From the NCBI RefSeq assembly GCF_030283145.1, contig NZ_JASNWE010000003.1, positions 682,001 to 746,000 on the forward strand: a stretch of 64,000 nt of DNA, read 5' to 3'. Made by a program: the position numbers and the translations under genes. Below, piece by piece: positions 28,886-36,349 of the stretch. The notes below the pieces were generated by a model that worked only from the letters and a program-made list of their open reading frames with translations, was not told where the DNA came from and did no database searches. The DNA is from Actinomadura xylanilytica (lineage in GTDB: Bacteria; Actinomycetota; Actinomycetes; Streptosporangiales; Streptosporangiaceae). Numbering within the stretch: the stretch's first letter is position 1; each line of letters begins with the position of its first letter.

Positions 28886-30343
28886 CTACGTCCGGGGAAG
28901 CGCCGGACGGGCGCCGTGCCACGGCCGGGCCCGCTCGTAGGCCCGGCACGCGGCCAGCACCAGCGCGTCGGAGTGCCGCGGGCCGACCACCTGGAGGCCG
29001 ACCGGCAGCCCCGCCGGAGTGAAGCCGCAGGGCAGGCTGGCCGCCGGCTGCTGGGTCATGTTGAACGGGTAGGTGAACGGGGTCCAGCTCGTCCAGCGCG
29101 GCGAGGCGCTCCCCGGCGGCACCTCCACGCCCGCCTCGAACGCGGCGATCGGCATGGTCGGGGTGAGCAGCAGGTCGTACTCGTCGTGGAACCGGCCCAT
29201 CAGCCGGCCGAGCTCCATCCGGCCGGCGGTCGCCTCCAGGTAGTCGCTCGCCGAGTACCGGGCGCCCTGCTCGCAGATCTCCCGGAGCCCGGGGTCGAGC
29301 TCGGCGCGCTGCGCGGCGGTCAGGTGCTCGACCACCTTGGCGGCGCCGGCGAACCACAGCGTCTCGAAGTCGGCGACCGGGTCGGCGAACCCGGGGTCGA
29401 CCAGCTCGACCTCGGCGCCGAGGTCGGCGAAGACCCGCGCCGCGGCGGCGACCGGCCCGGCGACCTCCGGGTCGACCGAGGCGAACCCGAGCGTCGGACT
29501 GAACGCCACGCGCAGCCCGCGCAGGTCGTCGACGTCCACCGCGGCGAAGGAGCCGGGCGGCGGCGGGAGCGCCGACCAGTCGCGGCTGTCGTGGCCGCAG
29601 ACCACGTCCATGAGCAGCGCGGCGTCGGCCACCGTCCGGGTGATCGGGCCGACGTGCGCGAGCGTGCCGAACGGGCTCGCCGGGAAGTGCGGGATCCGGC
29701 CGTAGGTCGGCTTAAGGGTGAACGTGCCGGTGAACGAGGCGGGGATGCGCACCGAGCCGCCGCCGTCGGTGCCGAGCGCCAGCGGCGCCATGCCCGCCGC
29801 GACGGCCGCGGCGGCGCCGCCGCTGGACCCGCCGGCCGTGCGGGAGGGGTCCCAGGGGTTGCGGGTGATGCCGTCGAGGGGGTTGTCGGTGACGCCCTTC
29901 CAGGCGAACTCGGGGGTGGTGGTCTTGCCGACCATGACCGCGCCCTGCTCACGCAGCCGCGCCACCGAGGGCGCGTCCTCGGTCCAGGGCCCGGCGGGGT
30001 CGACCGAGCGGGAGCCGCGCAGGGTGGGCCAGTCGCGGGTGATCAGCACGTCCTTGATCGAGACGGGCACGCCGTCCAGCTCGCCGCGGGGCTCGCCGCG
30101 CCGCCACCGCTCGGCGGACGCGGCGGCGGCGGTCAGCGCGCTCTCGGGGTCGATCAGGCAGAACGCGTTCACCGCGGGGTCGGCCCGGTCGATCCGTTCG
30201 AACACGGCCTCGGCGGCCTCGACCGGGGAGAGCCGCCCGGAGCGGTAGGCCGCCGCGAGCTCGGTCGCGCTCAGGTCGGCGATCGCGGTGTCGCTGGACG
30301 AAGCGGTGTCGGTGGACGAAGTGGACGTGGTGGCGCCTGACAT
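28886..30343 (-). CDS. Amidase-signature family hydrolase
   Basis: 485 aa. The ATG at 30343 has GAGGGG six bases upstream; an ATG at 30349 overlaps the upstream stop (ATGA) and is an equally possible coupled start. The signature is intact: PVSIKDVLI with the catalytic Lys (about 83-91) and the Gly/Ser-rich TAGGSSGGAAAAVAAG with the Ser-cisSer pair (about 158-173). Amidases of this family hydrolyse carboxamides, including aliphatic amides and monoamides of dicarboxylic acids. It is translationally coupled to a D-2-hydroxyacid dehydrogenase and divergent from a DUF3830/racemase cluster, suggesting a role in catabolism of an amide-containing compound (inference). Confidence 0.92.
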   Translation of the reverse strand: MSGATTSTSSTDTASSSDTAIADLSATELAAAYRSGRLSPVEAAEAVFERIDRADPAVNAFCLIDPESALTAAAASAERWRRGEPRGELDGVPVSIKDVLITRDWPTLRGSRSVDPAGPWTEDAPSVARLREQGAVMVGKTTTPEFAWKGVTDNPLDGITRNPWDPSRTAGGSSGGAAAAVAAGMAPLALGTDGGGSVRIPASFTGTFTLKPTYGRIPHFPASPFGTLAHVGPITRTVADAALLMDVVCGHDSRDWSALPPPPGSFAAVDVDDLRGLRVAFSPTLGFASVDPEVAGPVAAAARVFADLGAEVELVDPGFADPVADFETLWFAGAAKVVEHLTAAQRAELDPGLREICEQGARYSASDYLEATAGRMELGRLMGRFHDEYDLLLTPTMPIAAFEAGVEVPPGSASPRWTSWTPFTYPFNMTQQPAASLPCGFTPAGLPVGLQVVGPRHSDALVLAACRAYERARPWHGARPALPRT

Positions 30344-30345
30344 CG

Positions 30346-31380
30346 TCATCCCCTCTGATCTGCGTGCGGGACGGGCGTGGAGGCGGAGCTGACGTAGCCG
30401 AGCCGCTTGTCGACGACGTTGCGGAGCGGCTGGTCGTGCCGGTAGCGGTCGAGGTTGTCGGCGAACAGGCGGACCAGGTCGGTCCGCCAGCCGACGACGT
30501 CGCCCGACATGTGCGGGGAGACGATCACGTTGGGCAGGTCCCAGAGCGCCGAGGGAGTGGGCAGCGGCTCGTCGACGAAGACGTCCAGCGCGGCGCCGGC
30601 GATCGTGCCCGCGCGCAGCGCCTCGACCAGGTCGTCCTGGACCACCAGCGGTCCCCGGCCGACGTTGATCAGCCGCGCGCCCGGCCGCATCCGGGCGAGC
30701 GCGGCGGCGTCGATCATGCCACGGGTCGCGTCGGTGAGCGGCGCGGCCAGCACCACGTAGTCGGCCTCGGCGAGCGCCTCGCCGAGCCGCTCCATCGGGA
30801 GCACCTCGCCGAGGTCGGGGTCCGCCGCGCGGGCGGTGCGGCCGATGCCGCCGACCCGCAGCCCGGCGGCGCCGAGCCGGCGGCCGATCGCCCGGCCGAT
30901 CGGCCCGGTCCCGACGACCAGGGCGCGGGCGCCCGTGAGCCGCTCGGTCTCGCGGTGCCGCCAGGTCCGCTCGGCCTGGAGCCGCAGCGTGGTGTGCAGG
31001 TCCTTGGCGAAGGCCAGGACCAGGCCGAGGACGTACTCGGCGATCGGCTCGTCGAAGATCCCGCGCGAGTTGGTGACCACCGTGCCGGACTCGACCAGCT
31101 CGGGGAACAGCAGCCGGTCGACGCCGGCGCTGGCGATGTGCACCCAGCCCGGCCCGCCCTCCGCGGGCCACGCCCGGCGCAGCGCCTCGGACCAGAAGTC
31201 GTACATGAACAGGATCTCGGCGTCCGGTAGCGCCGTTTCCAACTCTTTTTCTCGGACATAACGGACATTTGACATTTGCTCCACCGGGCCCATGCCGGGC
31301 GGCTCGTGATCGCCCCGCAGCACCAACACGCTGGGACGGGAGCCCCGAGTGCCGCCTGGATCTGACCGCTCCTGCTCCAT
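30346..31380 (-). CDS. D-2-hydroxyacid dehydrogenase
   Basis: 344 aa from the ATG at 31380; a GTG at 31389 would add three residues. The Rossmann motif GTGPIGRAIG, the catalytic Arg in NVGRGPLV and His in SPHMSGD follow the D-isomer-specific 2-hydroxyacid dehydrogenase order, with a catalytic Glu in VDEP. These enzymes interconvert 2-keto acids and D-2-hydroxy acids with NAD(P)H. It is the first gene of a leftward pair with the amidase. The gap to the divergent DUF3830 operon contains a GntR-type palindrome, so both directions may be under one repressor. Substrate unknown. Confidence 0.9.
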   Translation of the reverse strand: MEQERSDPGGTRGSRPSVLVLRGDHEPPGMGPVEQMSNVRYVREKELETALPDAEILFMYDFWSEALRRAWPAEGGPGWVHIASAGVDRLLFPELVESGTVVTNSRGIFDEPIAEYVLGLVLAFAKDLHTTLRLQAERTWRHRETERLTGARALVVGTGPIGRAIGRRLGAAGLRVGGIGRTARAADPDLGEVLPMERLGEALAEADYVVLAAPLTDATRGMIDAAALARMRPGARLINVGRGPLVVQDDLVEALRAGTIAGAALDVFVDEPLPTPSALWDLPNVIVSPHMSGDVVGWRTDLVRLFADNLDRYRHDQPLRNVVDKRLGYVSSASTPVPHADQRG

Positions 31381-31431
31381 CAGTGTCACTTTCCGTAGTG
31401 CCGAGTTAACGGGAATGCATCTCCCAAGGCA

Positions 31432-31459
31432 TTGACACGCTAGGAAGCGTTCGTAGGAT
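31432..31459 (+). promoter_or_regulatory. Promoter TTGACA-N16-TAGGAT of the DUF3830 operon
   Basis: A consensus -35 TTGACA (31432-31437) and a -10 TAGGAT (31454-31459). A palindrome overlaps the -10 and start site. The remainder of the gap to the gene (about 160 bp) shows no further structure. Confidence 0.75.
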
Positions 31460-31470
31460 TGTCAACAATC
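31457..31470. promoter_or_regulatory. GntR-type operator GATTGTCAACAATC (site 1)
   Basis: Six-base arms GATTGT / ACAATC around CA, overlapping the -10 of the DUF3830 operon. The TTGT-NN-ACAA core fits FadR/FCD-type GntR operators and recurs at 32927 and 34445, around the local GntR gene. Confidence 0.8.
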
Positions 31471-31627
31471 AGCGTGGCCGCATAGAGCCAGGTGACCACG
31501 CTGATCACGTGCTGCAAGACCGTCGCAACCGTTCCCTCAGGCCAGGACGGGTCCCAAGGCGCTCGAACGAAGAGTCCTCTCGGGTGGGCGATCACATCGC
31601 CCGCCCCTGTGCACGGGGAGGCCCGGC

Positions 31628-32122
31628 ATGCCGAAGTTCATGTCCATCTCACTGGAACGGCGCGGCGTATCCTGCGTCGCGGAACTACTTGAAAAGGACG
31701 CACCCAGGACCTGCGAAGCCGTCTGGAACGCCCTGCCGCTGCTCGGCGACGCCTACCACGCCAAGTACGCCCGCAACGAGGTCTACACGATGGTGGAGCG
31801 CTTCGCCCCGGAGGAGGTGGGGCAGGAGAACCCGACCGTCACCCCGATCCCCGGCGACGTCGTCTACTTCTCGTTCCCCGGGGGGATGCTCGACCGGGGG
31901 TTCAAGGAGGAGAAGGGGATCCACGAGCTGCCCGGGGTGATCGACCTCGCGATCTTCTACGGCCGCAACAACCTGCTGCTCAACGGTGATGTCGGCTGGG
32001 TGGTCGGCAACGTCTACGCGACGATCGTCGAGGGCCTCGACCGGATGGCCGAGGCGTGCAACGACGTCTGGCGCTCCGGCGCGGTCGGGGAACGCCTGGT
32101 CTACCGCCGGCACGAGTCCTGA
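31628..32122 (+). CDS. DUF3830 family protein
   Basis: 164 aa, ATG with GGGAGG seven bases upstream. The sequence MPKFMSISLERRGVSCVAELLEKDAPRT and the later IPGDVVYFSFPGGM match the DUF3830 family, which has a small cyclophilin-like beta-barrel. Homologs are regularly found beside Asp/Glu-racemase-fold proteins, amidases, GntR regulators and class III aminotransferases, exactly as here. Biochemical function is unknown. First gene of a GntR-controlled operon; the next gene begins 12 bp after its stop. Confidence 0.82.
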   Translation: MPKFMSISLERRGVSCVAELLEKDAPRTCEAVWNALPLLGDAYHAKYARNEVYTMVERFAPEEVGQENPTVTPIPGDVVYFSFPGGMLDRGFKEEKGIHELPGVIDLAIFYGRNNLLLNGDVGWVVGNVYATIVEGLDRMAEACNDVWRSGAVGERLVYRRHES

Positions 32123-32134
32123 GCGGCGGCCCGA

Positions 32135-32896
32135 ATGACTTTCGACCCCAAGCTGGTCGTCGGCCCGGAGCTGCTGGCGCAGCACGGCATCGGGGTGGTC
32201 GCGCCGTTCGACTTCGCCCTCGACCGTGAGCTGTGGCGCTGGACGCCCGACGACGTGTCCCTCTTCATGACCCGGCTCCCCTACGTCCCGGTGCCGGTGA
32301 CCGTCGAGATGGCCACGGCGCTGTCCGAGCAGCCGATCGTCCGGCAGGCGACCCGCGATGTGCTCGCCCCCGAACCCCTCGCCGTGGCGTACGCCTGCGC
32401 CTCGGGAAGCTTCATCCGCGGGGCGGAGGGCGAGCGGACGCTCACCCAGACGATGCTGGGGGCGGGCGCGCCCGCCGCCACCACATCCTCGGGCGCCCTG
32501 GTCGAGTCGCTACGGCTGCTCAACGCACGGCGGATCGCGGTCGTCACCCCCTACATCGACAGCGTCACCAGCCGGCTGATCTCCTTCCTCGCGGAGCACG
32601 GCATCGAGGTGGTGGCGTCCGTCGGGATGGGGCTGCTCAGCCACATCTGGAAGGTCGGGTACGGCGAGATCGTCAACGCCGTGTCCACCGTCGACCGGCC
32701 CGACGCCGAGGCGGTCTTCATCAGCTGCACCAACGTGCCGACCTACGACATCATCGCGCCGCTGGAGAAGATGCTGAACAAGCCGGTCCTCACCGCCAAC
32801 CAGGTCACGATGTGCTCGGCGTTGCGCGCGATGGGCCGGCCCGCCGCCGGCTCCGACCAGTGGCTGGTGCAGCTCACCCGCCCCACGGCCGCCTGA
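32135..32896 (+). CDS. Asp/Glu-racemase-fold protein, maleate isomerase-like (both Cys present)
   Basis: 253 aa. It has the two-domain fold of maleate cis-trans isomerase and arylmalonate decarboxylase, with both expected catalytic cysteines: C88 in ACASGSF and C198 in ISCTNVPTY. TTSSGALVESLRLLNARRIAVVTPYI is typical of the family. Maleate isomerase uses one Cys as nucleophile and the other as acid/base to convert maleate to fumarate. The neighbouring amidase would fit release of maleate from maleamate, but nicotinate-pathway genes are not visible, so substrate identity is open. It is followed by a paralog lacking the second cysteine. Confidence 0.87.
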   Translation: MTFDPKLVVGPELLAQHGIGVVAPFDFALDRELWRWTPDDVSLFMTRLPYVPVPVTVEMATALSEQPIVRQATRDVLAPEPLAVAYACASGSFIRGAEGERTLTQTMLGAGAPAATTSSGALVESLRLLNARRIAVVTPYIDSVTSRLISFLAEHGIEVVASVGMGLLSHIWKVGYGEIVNAVSTVDRPDAEAVFISCTNVPTYDIIAPLEKMLNKPVLTANQVTMCSALRAMGRPAAGSDQWLVQLTRPTAA

Positions 32897-32926
32897 TCGG
32901 AGGGCTAGTTTCATGACAAATGGTAC

Positions 32927-32941
32927 ATTTGTTGACAATAT
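32927..32941. promoter_or_regulatory. Imperfect GntR-type site (site 2) before second racemase-fold gene
   Basis: ATTTGTTGACAATAT contains TTGT-TG-ACAA, the same core as sites 1 and 3 but with weaker flanks. It lies between the two racemase-fold genes, suggesting an internal regulated promoter. Confidence 0.55.
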
Positions 32942-32969
32942 TTCCGCTGACGGCCCGGACGGAGGATCG

Positions 32970-33722
32970 ATGGGGCCGATCGCCGGCTTCCTCTACCCCG
33001 GCTACAGCGCCGAGGACGACTACCCCGTGATCGAGGGGATCCTCGGCGCGGAGGGCCGGCTGCCGGTGGTCCACACGGTCATGCGCGAGGACGCGCACCG
33101 GGTCGACGCGCTGCTCGACATCGGCGGCCCCGAGGTGCTGGCCGAAGGAGCCCGCGCGCTCCGCGAGAAGGGCGTGCGGGCCGCGGTGTGGGCCTGCACC
33201 AGCGGCAGCTTCGTGTTCGGCTGGGACGGCGCGGCCGAGCAGGTCAAGGGCGTCCAGGAGGCGGCGGGCGTGCCGGCCTCCAGCACCTCCTTCGCGTTCG
33301 TCAACGCGGCCCGTCACCTCGGGCTGCGGAAGGTCGCGGTCGCCGCGACCTACCCGGCCGACGTGGCCGAGCGCTTCGTCGAGTTCCTCGGGCACGCCGA
33401 CATCGAGGTCGTCGCACTGTCCTGCCGCGGCATCGTCACCGCCGCCGAGGTCGGCACCCTCGGCCGGGACGAGGTGCTCGACTTCGTCGCGGCCAACGAC
33501 CACCCGGACGCCGAGGCGGTGCTGGTGCCCGACACCGCGCTGCACAGCGTGGCCTGGCTCGACGAGCTGGAGGCGCGGCTCGGCAAGCCGGTGCTCACCG
33601 CCAATCAGGTGAGCGTCTGGGAGGGCCTGCGCCTCGCCGCCGGGCCACAGGCCGAGCCGCCATCCCGGCCCGGCCTGGGCCGGCTGTTCTCCGAGCCGGC
33701 CCGAACCAGCCAACGAAAATGA
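32970..33722 (+). CDS. Asp/Glu-racemase-fold protein lacking the second catalytic Cys
   Basis: 250 aa. ATG 32970 chosen for the GGAGG just upstream; an in-frame ATG at 32913 would place the operator site inside the gene. The first cysteine, C76 (WACTSGSF), is kept. In the second motif the family's Cys is replaced: AEAVLVPDTALHS aligns with AEAVFISCTNVPT of the upstream paralog, putting D188 where C198 is. Such a protein cannot use the two-cysteine isomerase mechanism. Either it is a decarboxylase- or hydratase-like variant, or it acts with the upstream paralog as a heteromer. It is 16 bp upstream of GntR. Confidence 0.85.
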   Translation: MGPIAGFLYPGYSAEDDYPVIEGILGAEGRLPVVHTVMREDAHRVDALLDIGGPEVLAEGARALREKGVRAAVWACTSGSFVFGWDGAAEQVKGVQEAAGVPASSTSFAFVNAARHLGLRKVAVAATYPADVAERFVEFLGHADIEVVALSCRGIVTAAEVGTLGRDEVLDFVAANDHPDAEAVLVPDTALHSVAWLDELEARLGKPVLTANQVSVWEGLRLAAGPQAEPPSRPGLGRLFSEPARTSQRK

Positions 33723-33738
33723 GGAAAGGGGCCCTCGC

Positions 33739-34398
33739 ATGGGCCGATTGGGCGAGCTTGAACCGGTTCCGCGCAAGTCCACCGTCGAGATCGTCTCCGA
33801 CGAGCTTCGCTCGGCGATCCTGTACGGATCGCTGGAGCCCGGCGCCCAGCTCGGCGAGGCCGAGCTGGCCGCCAGGCTGGGAATCAGCCGGGGACCGCTG
33901 CGCGAGGCGATGCAGCGCCTGGTCCAGGAGGGCCTGCTGCACAGCGAGCCGCACCGCGGCCTCTTCGTGATCACGTTGGACGAGGGTGACGTCGAGGACG
34001 TCTACCGGACCAGGCTGGCGATCGAACGGGCCGCCTGCACGCTGATCATGGAGCGCAACCGCGGCGAGGCCGTGGTCCGTCTGACCAGGGCCCTCAAGGC
34101 CCTGGTCGAGGCGGCCCGGCAGCGCGATCCGGTCGCCATGAGCGACGCCGACCAGGAGTTCCACCAGGTGCTGGTGAGCTCCTCGGGCAGCGCCCGGCTC
34201 GAGCGGATGGCGCTGACGCTGCTGGTCGAGACCCGGATGTGCCTGAACGCGCTCCAGGACAAGTACCCCGAGCCCGAGGAGCTGGTCGAAGAGCACCGCC
34301 GCCTGGTCGACGCCATCGGCGACGGCGAGGAGGAGCGGCTGCTCAAGCTGATCGAGGAGCACATGACCGACTCCATCGAACGGCTCCGCACGACCTAG
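33739..34398 (+). CDS. GntR-family (FadR/FCD) transcriptional regulator
   Basis: 219 aa, ATG with GAGGAAAGGGG upstream. N-terminal winged HTH (VSDELRSAILYGSLEPGAQL, then LAARLGISRGPLREAMQRLVQEGLLHSEPHRGLFV, about 18-77) and an all-helical FCD effector domain with the metal/ligand histidines of EFHQVL and EEHRRLVDAI. FCD regulators release DNA on binding organic acids. It is the last gene of the DUF3830/racemase operon, followed by a hairpin. Three TTGT-NN-ACAA sites surround it, so it probably represses this operon, the aminotransferase and possibly the leftward dehydrogenase/amidase pair. Confidence 0.93.
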   Translation: MGRLGELEPVPRKSTVEIVSDELRSAILYGSLEPGAQLGEAELAARLGISRGPLREAMQRLVQEGLLHSEPHRGLFVITLDEGDVEDVYRTRLAIERAACTLIMERNRGEAVVRLTRALKALVEAARQRDPVAMSDADQEFHQVLVSSSGSARLERMALTLLVETRMCLNALQDKYPEPEELVEEHRRLVDAIGDGEEERLLKLIEEHMTDSIERLRTT

Positions 34399-34403
34399 TA
34401 CCC

Positions 34404-34425
34404 GCACCCTGGATCCCCAGGGTGC
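34404..34425 (+). terminator. Hairpin after the GntR gene
   Basis: Perfect 9-bp stem GCACCCTGG / CCAGGGTGC with a 4-base loop, 6 bp after the stop codon and upstream of the aminotransferase promoter. There is no T run, so it may attenuate rather than terminate. Confidence 0.6.
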
Positions 34426-34444
34426 GCGCACGACGACATTCGTT

Positions 34445-34464
34445 GTAGATTGTCGACAATCTAC
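34445..34464. promoter_or_regulatory. 20-bp perfect GntR-type palindrome (site 3)
   Basis: GTAGATTGTCGACAATCTAC is perfectly symmetric over 20 bp and holds the TTGT-NN-ACAA core. It overlaps a probable -10 (TAGATT, 34446-34451), 12 bp upstream of the aminotransferase start. It is the strongest of the three sites. Confidence 0.85.
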
Positions 34465-34476
34465 TGGGAGGGACGC

Positions 34477-35730
34477 ATGGCGAAGCTGTCACCCCTGCTC
34501 AAGCAGGCCACCCCCGTGCTCGCGGAACGCGGCGAGGGCGTCTACCTGTACGACGAGGAGGGACGCCGACACCTCGACTTCACCGCCGGGATCGGGGTGA
34601 CCAGCACCGGGCACTGCCATCCGCGCGTGGTGGAGGCGGCCCAGCAGCAGGTCGCCAAGCTGATCCACGGCCAGTACACGACCGTCATGCACCGCCCGCT
34701 GCTGAAGCTCACCGAGCGGCTCGGCGAGGTGCTGCCGGACGGCATCGACTCGGTGTTCTACCTCAACAGCGGCAGCGAGGCCGTCGAGGGCGCGATCCGG
34801 CTGGCCCGGCACGCCACCGGACGGCAGAACATCGTGGTCTTCCACGGCGGGTTCCACGGCCGCACGATGGGCGCGGCGGCGCTCACCACCGCGGGCACCA
34901 AGTTCCGCGCGGGCATCGGCCCGCTGATGCCCGGCGTGGCCGTGGCCCCGTTCCCCCAGGCCTACCGCTACGGGTGGGACGAGGCAGAGGCGGTCCGCTT
35001 CGCGCTGCGCGAGCTCGACTACCTGCTGGCCACGGTCTCGTCCCCCAAGGACACCGCGGCCTTCATGGTCGAGCCGGTGCTCGGCGAGGGCGGCTACATC
35101 CCGGCGCCGGCCGCGTTCCTGGAGGGCCTGCGCGAGCGCGCCGACCGGCACGGGATCCTGCTGGTCGTCGACGAGGTGCAGACCGGCTACGGCCGCACCG
35201 GGCGGTTCTGGGGGCACCAGCACTCCGACATCCGTCCCGACGTGCTCATCACCGCCAAGGGGCTGGCGAGCGGCTTCCCGCTGTCGGCGATCGCGGCGCC
35301 CACCTCGGTGATGGAGCGCGCCTGGCCGGGCTCGCAGGGCGGCACCTACGGCGGCAACGCGGTCTCCTGCGCCGCCGCGCTCGCCACCCTGGACGTCATC
35401 CAGGACGAGGAGCTGGTGGCCAACTCGGCCAAGATGGGCGCCCGGCTGCACGACGGCCTGCGCAAGGTCGCCGCCGACCACCCACGGATCGGCGACGTCC
35501 GCGGGCTCGGGCTCATGCAGGCCTGCGAGTTCACCACGGCGGACGGGGAGCCCGACCCGGAGGCCGCGCAGGGCGCCCACCGGGCCGCCGCCGAGCGCGG
35601 TCTGCTCCTGCTCACCTGCGGCGCGTTCGGGAACGTGGTCCGGATGATCCCGCCGCTGGTGGTCGACGCGTCCCAGGTCGATGACGCCCTGGGCCTGTGG
35701 GCGGAATCGGTCGCCAGCGTCGTCGGCTGA
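34477..35730 (+). CDS. Class III PLP-dependent aminotransferase (GABA-aminotransferase-like)
   Basis: 417 aa, ATG with GGGAGGGA upstream. PLP-binding hallmarks are intact: LNSGSEAVEGAIRLAR (97-112), FHGGFHGRTMGA (122-133), VVDEVQTGYGRTG with D232, and the Schiff-base K261 in LITAKGLASGFP. The C-terminal MIPPLVV is typical of omega- and 4-aminobutyrate aminotransferases. It transfers an amino group from an omega-amino or similar substrate to a 2-keto acid. The 20-bp palindrome in its promoter ties it to the GntR cluster; a classic terminator follows. Exact donor unknown. Confidence 0.93.
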   Translation: MAKLSPLLKQATPVLAERGEGVYLYDEEGRRHLDFTAGIGVTSTGHCHPRVVEAAQQQVAKLIHGQYTTVMHRPLLKLTERLGEVLPDGIDSVFYLNSGSEAVEGAIRLARHATGRQNIVVFHGGFHGRTMGAAALTTAGTKFRAGIGPLMPGVAVAPFPQAYRYGWDEAEAVRFALRELDYLLATVSSPKDTAAFMVEPVLGEGGYIPAPAAFLEGLRERADRHGILLVVDEVQTGYGRTGRFWGHQHSDIRPDVLITAKGLASGFPLSAIAAPTSVMERAWPGSQGGTYGGNAVSCAAALATLDVIQDEELVANSAKMGARLHDGLRKVAADHPRIGDVRGLGLMQACEFTTADGEPDPEAAQGAHRAAAERGLLLLTCGAFGNVVRMIPPLVVDASQVDDALGLWAESVASVVG

Positions 35731-35745
35731 CCTCCGCCTCCGAGG

Positions 35746-35782
35746 AATGGCACGCCGGTCCCGGACCGGCGTGCCATTTTTT
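35746..35782 (+). terminator. Rho-independent terminator of the aminotransferase gene
   Basis: A 15-bp perfect stem (35746-35760 with 35764-35778), a 3-base loop and a run of six Ts (35777-35782). This is the most canonical terminator in the window. Confidence 0.95.
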
Positions 35783-35835
35783 CGTCGGCGCCCGGAACCG
35801 CCCGGCGCCGGCCCCTCGCCCGCGCCCGGCCCTCG

Positions 35836-35973
35836 TCAGCGCCCGGCCCGGCGGTAGACGATCGTCAGGACGATCACCAGCACGACCAGCGCGGCCAGGA
35901 CGATCGCGCCCTTGATCAGGTAGTCCGCCAGGATCTCGTCGAGGATCTCCGAGCCCTCATCGGCGGCGGCCAT
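35836..35973 (-). CDS. Small single-pass membrane protein (45 aa)
   Basis: ATG at 35973. An acidic N-terminus (MAAADEGSEILDEILADYL) is followed by one strong membrane helix (about 22-39) and a basic YRRAGR tail, predicting the N-terminus outside and the C-terminus inside. It overlaps the end of the upstream 106-aa membrane protein gene by 17 bp, so the two are co-expressed. No family is recognised. Sequence composition and the clean hydrophobic core argue for a real gene despite the length. It lies opposite a TetR gene that shares the promoter region of the upstream gene. Confidence 0.65.
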   Translation of the reverse strand: MAAADEGSEILDEILADYLIKGAIVLAALVVLVIVLTIVYRRAGR

Positions 35974-36277
35974 CGCGCTCCCCCGTCCCCGTTCCCGGCC
36001 GCCCCCGGCCCTGGTCCAGGTGCTCCAGCACCCCGCGGACGGCCAGCCGGCCGAGACCGTCCCGCCGCACCCTTCCGCCGCCGCGCGGCCGGCCGCCGGC
36101 CCAGGCGCGGACCAGCGGCTCGGCGGCCCGCGCCGCCTGCGCCGCCCGCCCGTCCCGGCCGATCCCCCCGCGCCGCTTGAGCATGATCGCCACGGTGAAT
36201 CCGGCGATGATCAGCAGGGTGACCGCACCGACCATGACGCCGAACCTGATCAGCAGCACATTCATCACCTCGTGCAC
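35957..36277 (-). CDS. Small membrane protein with basic C-terminal tail (106 aa)
   Basis: GTG at 36277 with GGAGGGGG seven bases upstream. A membrane helix (about 8-33, LLIRFGVMVGAVTLLIIAGFTVAIML) is followed by KRR and a long Arg/Gly-rich cytoplasmic tail (RAWAGGRPRGGGRVRRDGLG). No family recognised. Its stop lies 17 bp inside the 45-aa membrane protein gene. The divergent TetR gene starts 73 bp away across a TAGCAC palindrome, suggesting repression of the pair by that TetR protein. The pair could be a small transporter, a regulator or an envelope factor; nothing visible decides. Confidence 0.65.
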   Translation of the reverse strand: MHEVMNVLLIRFGVMVGAVTLLIIAGFTVAIMLKRRGGIGRDGRAAQAARAAEPLVRAWAGGRPRGGGRVRRDGLGRLAVRGVLEHLDQGRGRPGTGTGERDGRRR

Positions 36278-36323
36278 GTCGCGCCCCCTCCGGGTTATTT
36301 AGCACTCCCATGCCAAAACAAGG

Positions 36324-36339
36324 TAGCACGTCCGTGCTA
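36324..36339. promoter_or_regulatory. TetR-type operator TAGCAC-N4-GTGCTA
   Basis: TAGCACGTCCGTGCTA has perfect 6-bp arms, with a further TAGCAC half-site at 36299-36304. It abuts the TATAAA -10 of the TetR gene (36338-36343) and lies in the divergent promoter region of the small membrane proteins. Confidence 0.75.
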
Positions 36340-36343
36340 TAAA
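36338..36343 (+). promoter_or_regulatory. -10 TATAAA of leaderless TetR gene
   Basis: TATAAA ends 6 bp before the ATG at 36350, implying a leaderless mRNA. The operator overlaps its first two bases. Confidence 0.65.
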
Positions 36344-36349
36344 AGGTCC

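Noticed and set aside
31492..31692. 66-codon frame in the leader of the DUF3830 operon
   Set aside because: It overlaps the DUF3830 start in another frame and has no ribosome site or conserved feature.
32913..32969. ATG at 32913 as start of the second racemase-fold gene
   Set aside because: It would put the GntR-type site inside the gene and add 19 residues that do not match the family. ATG 32970 has GGAGG upstream.
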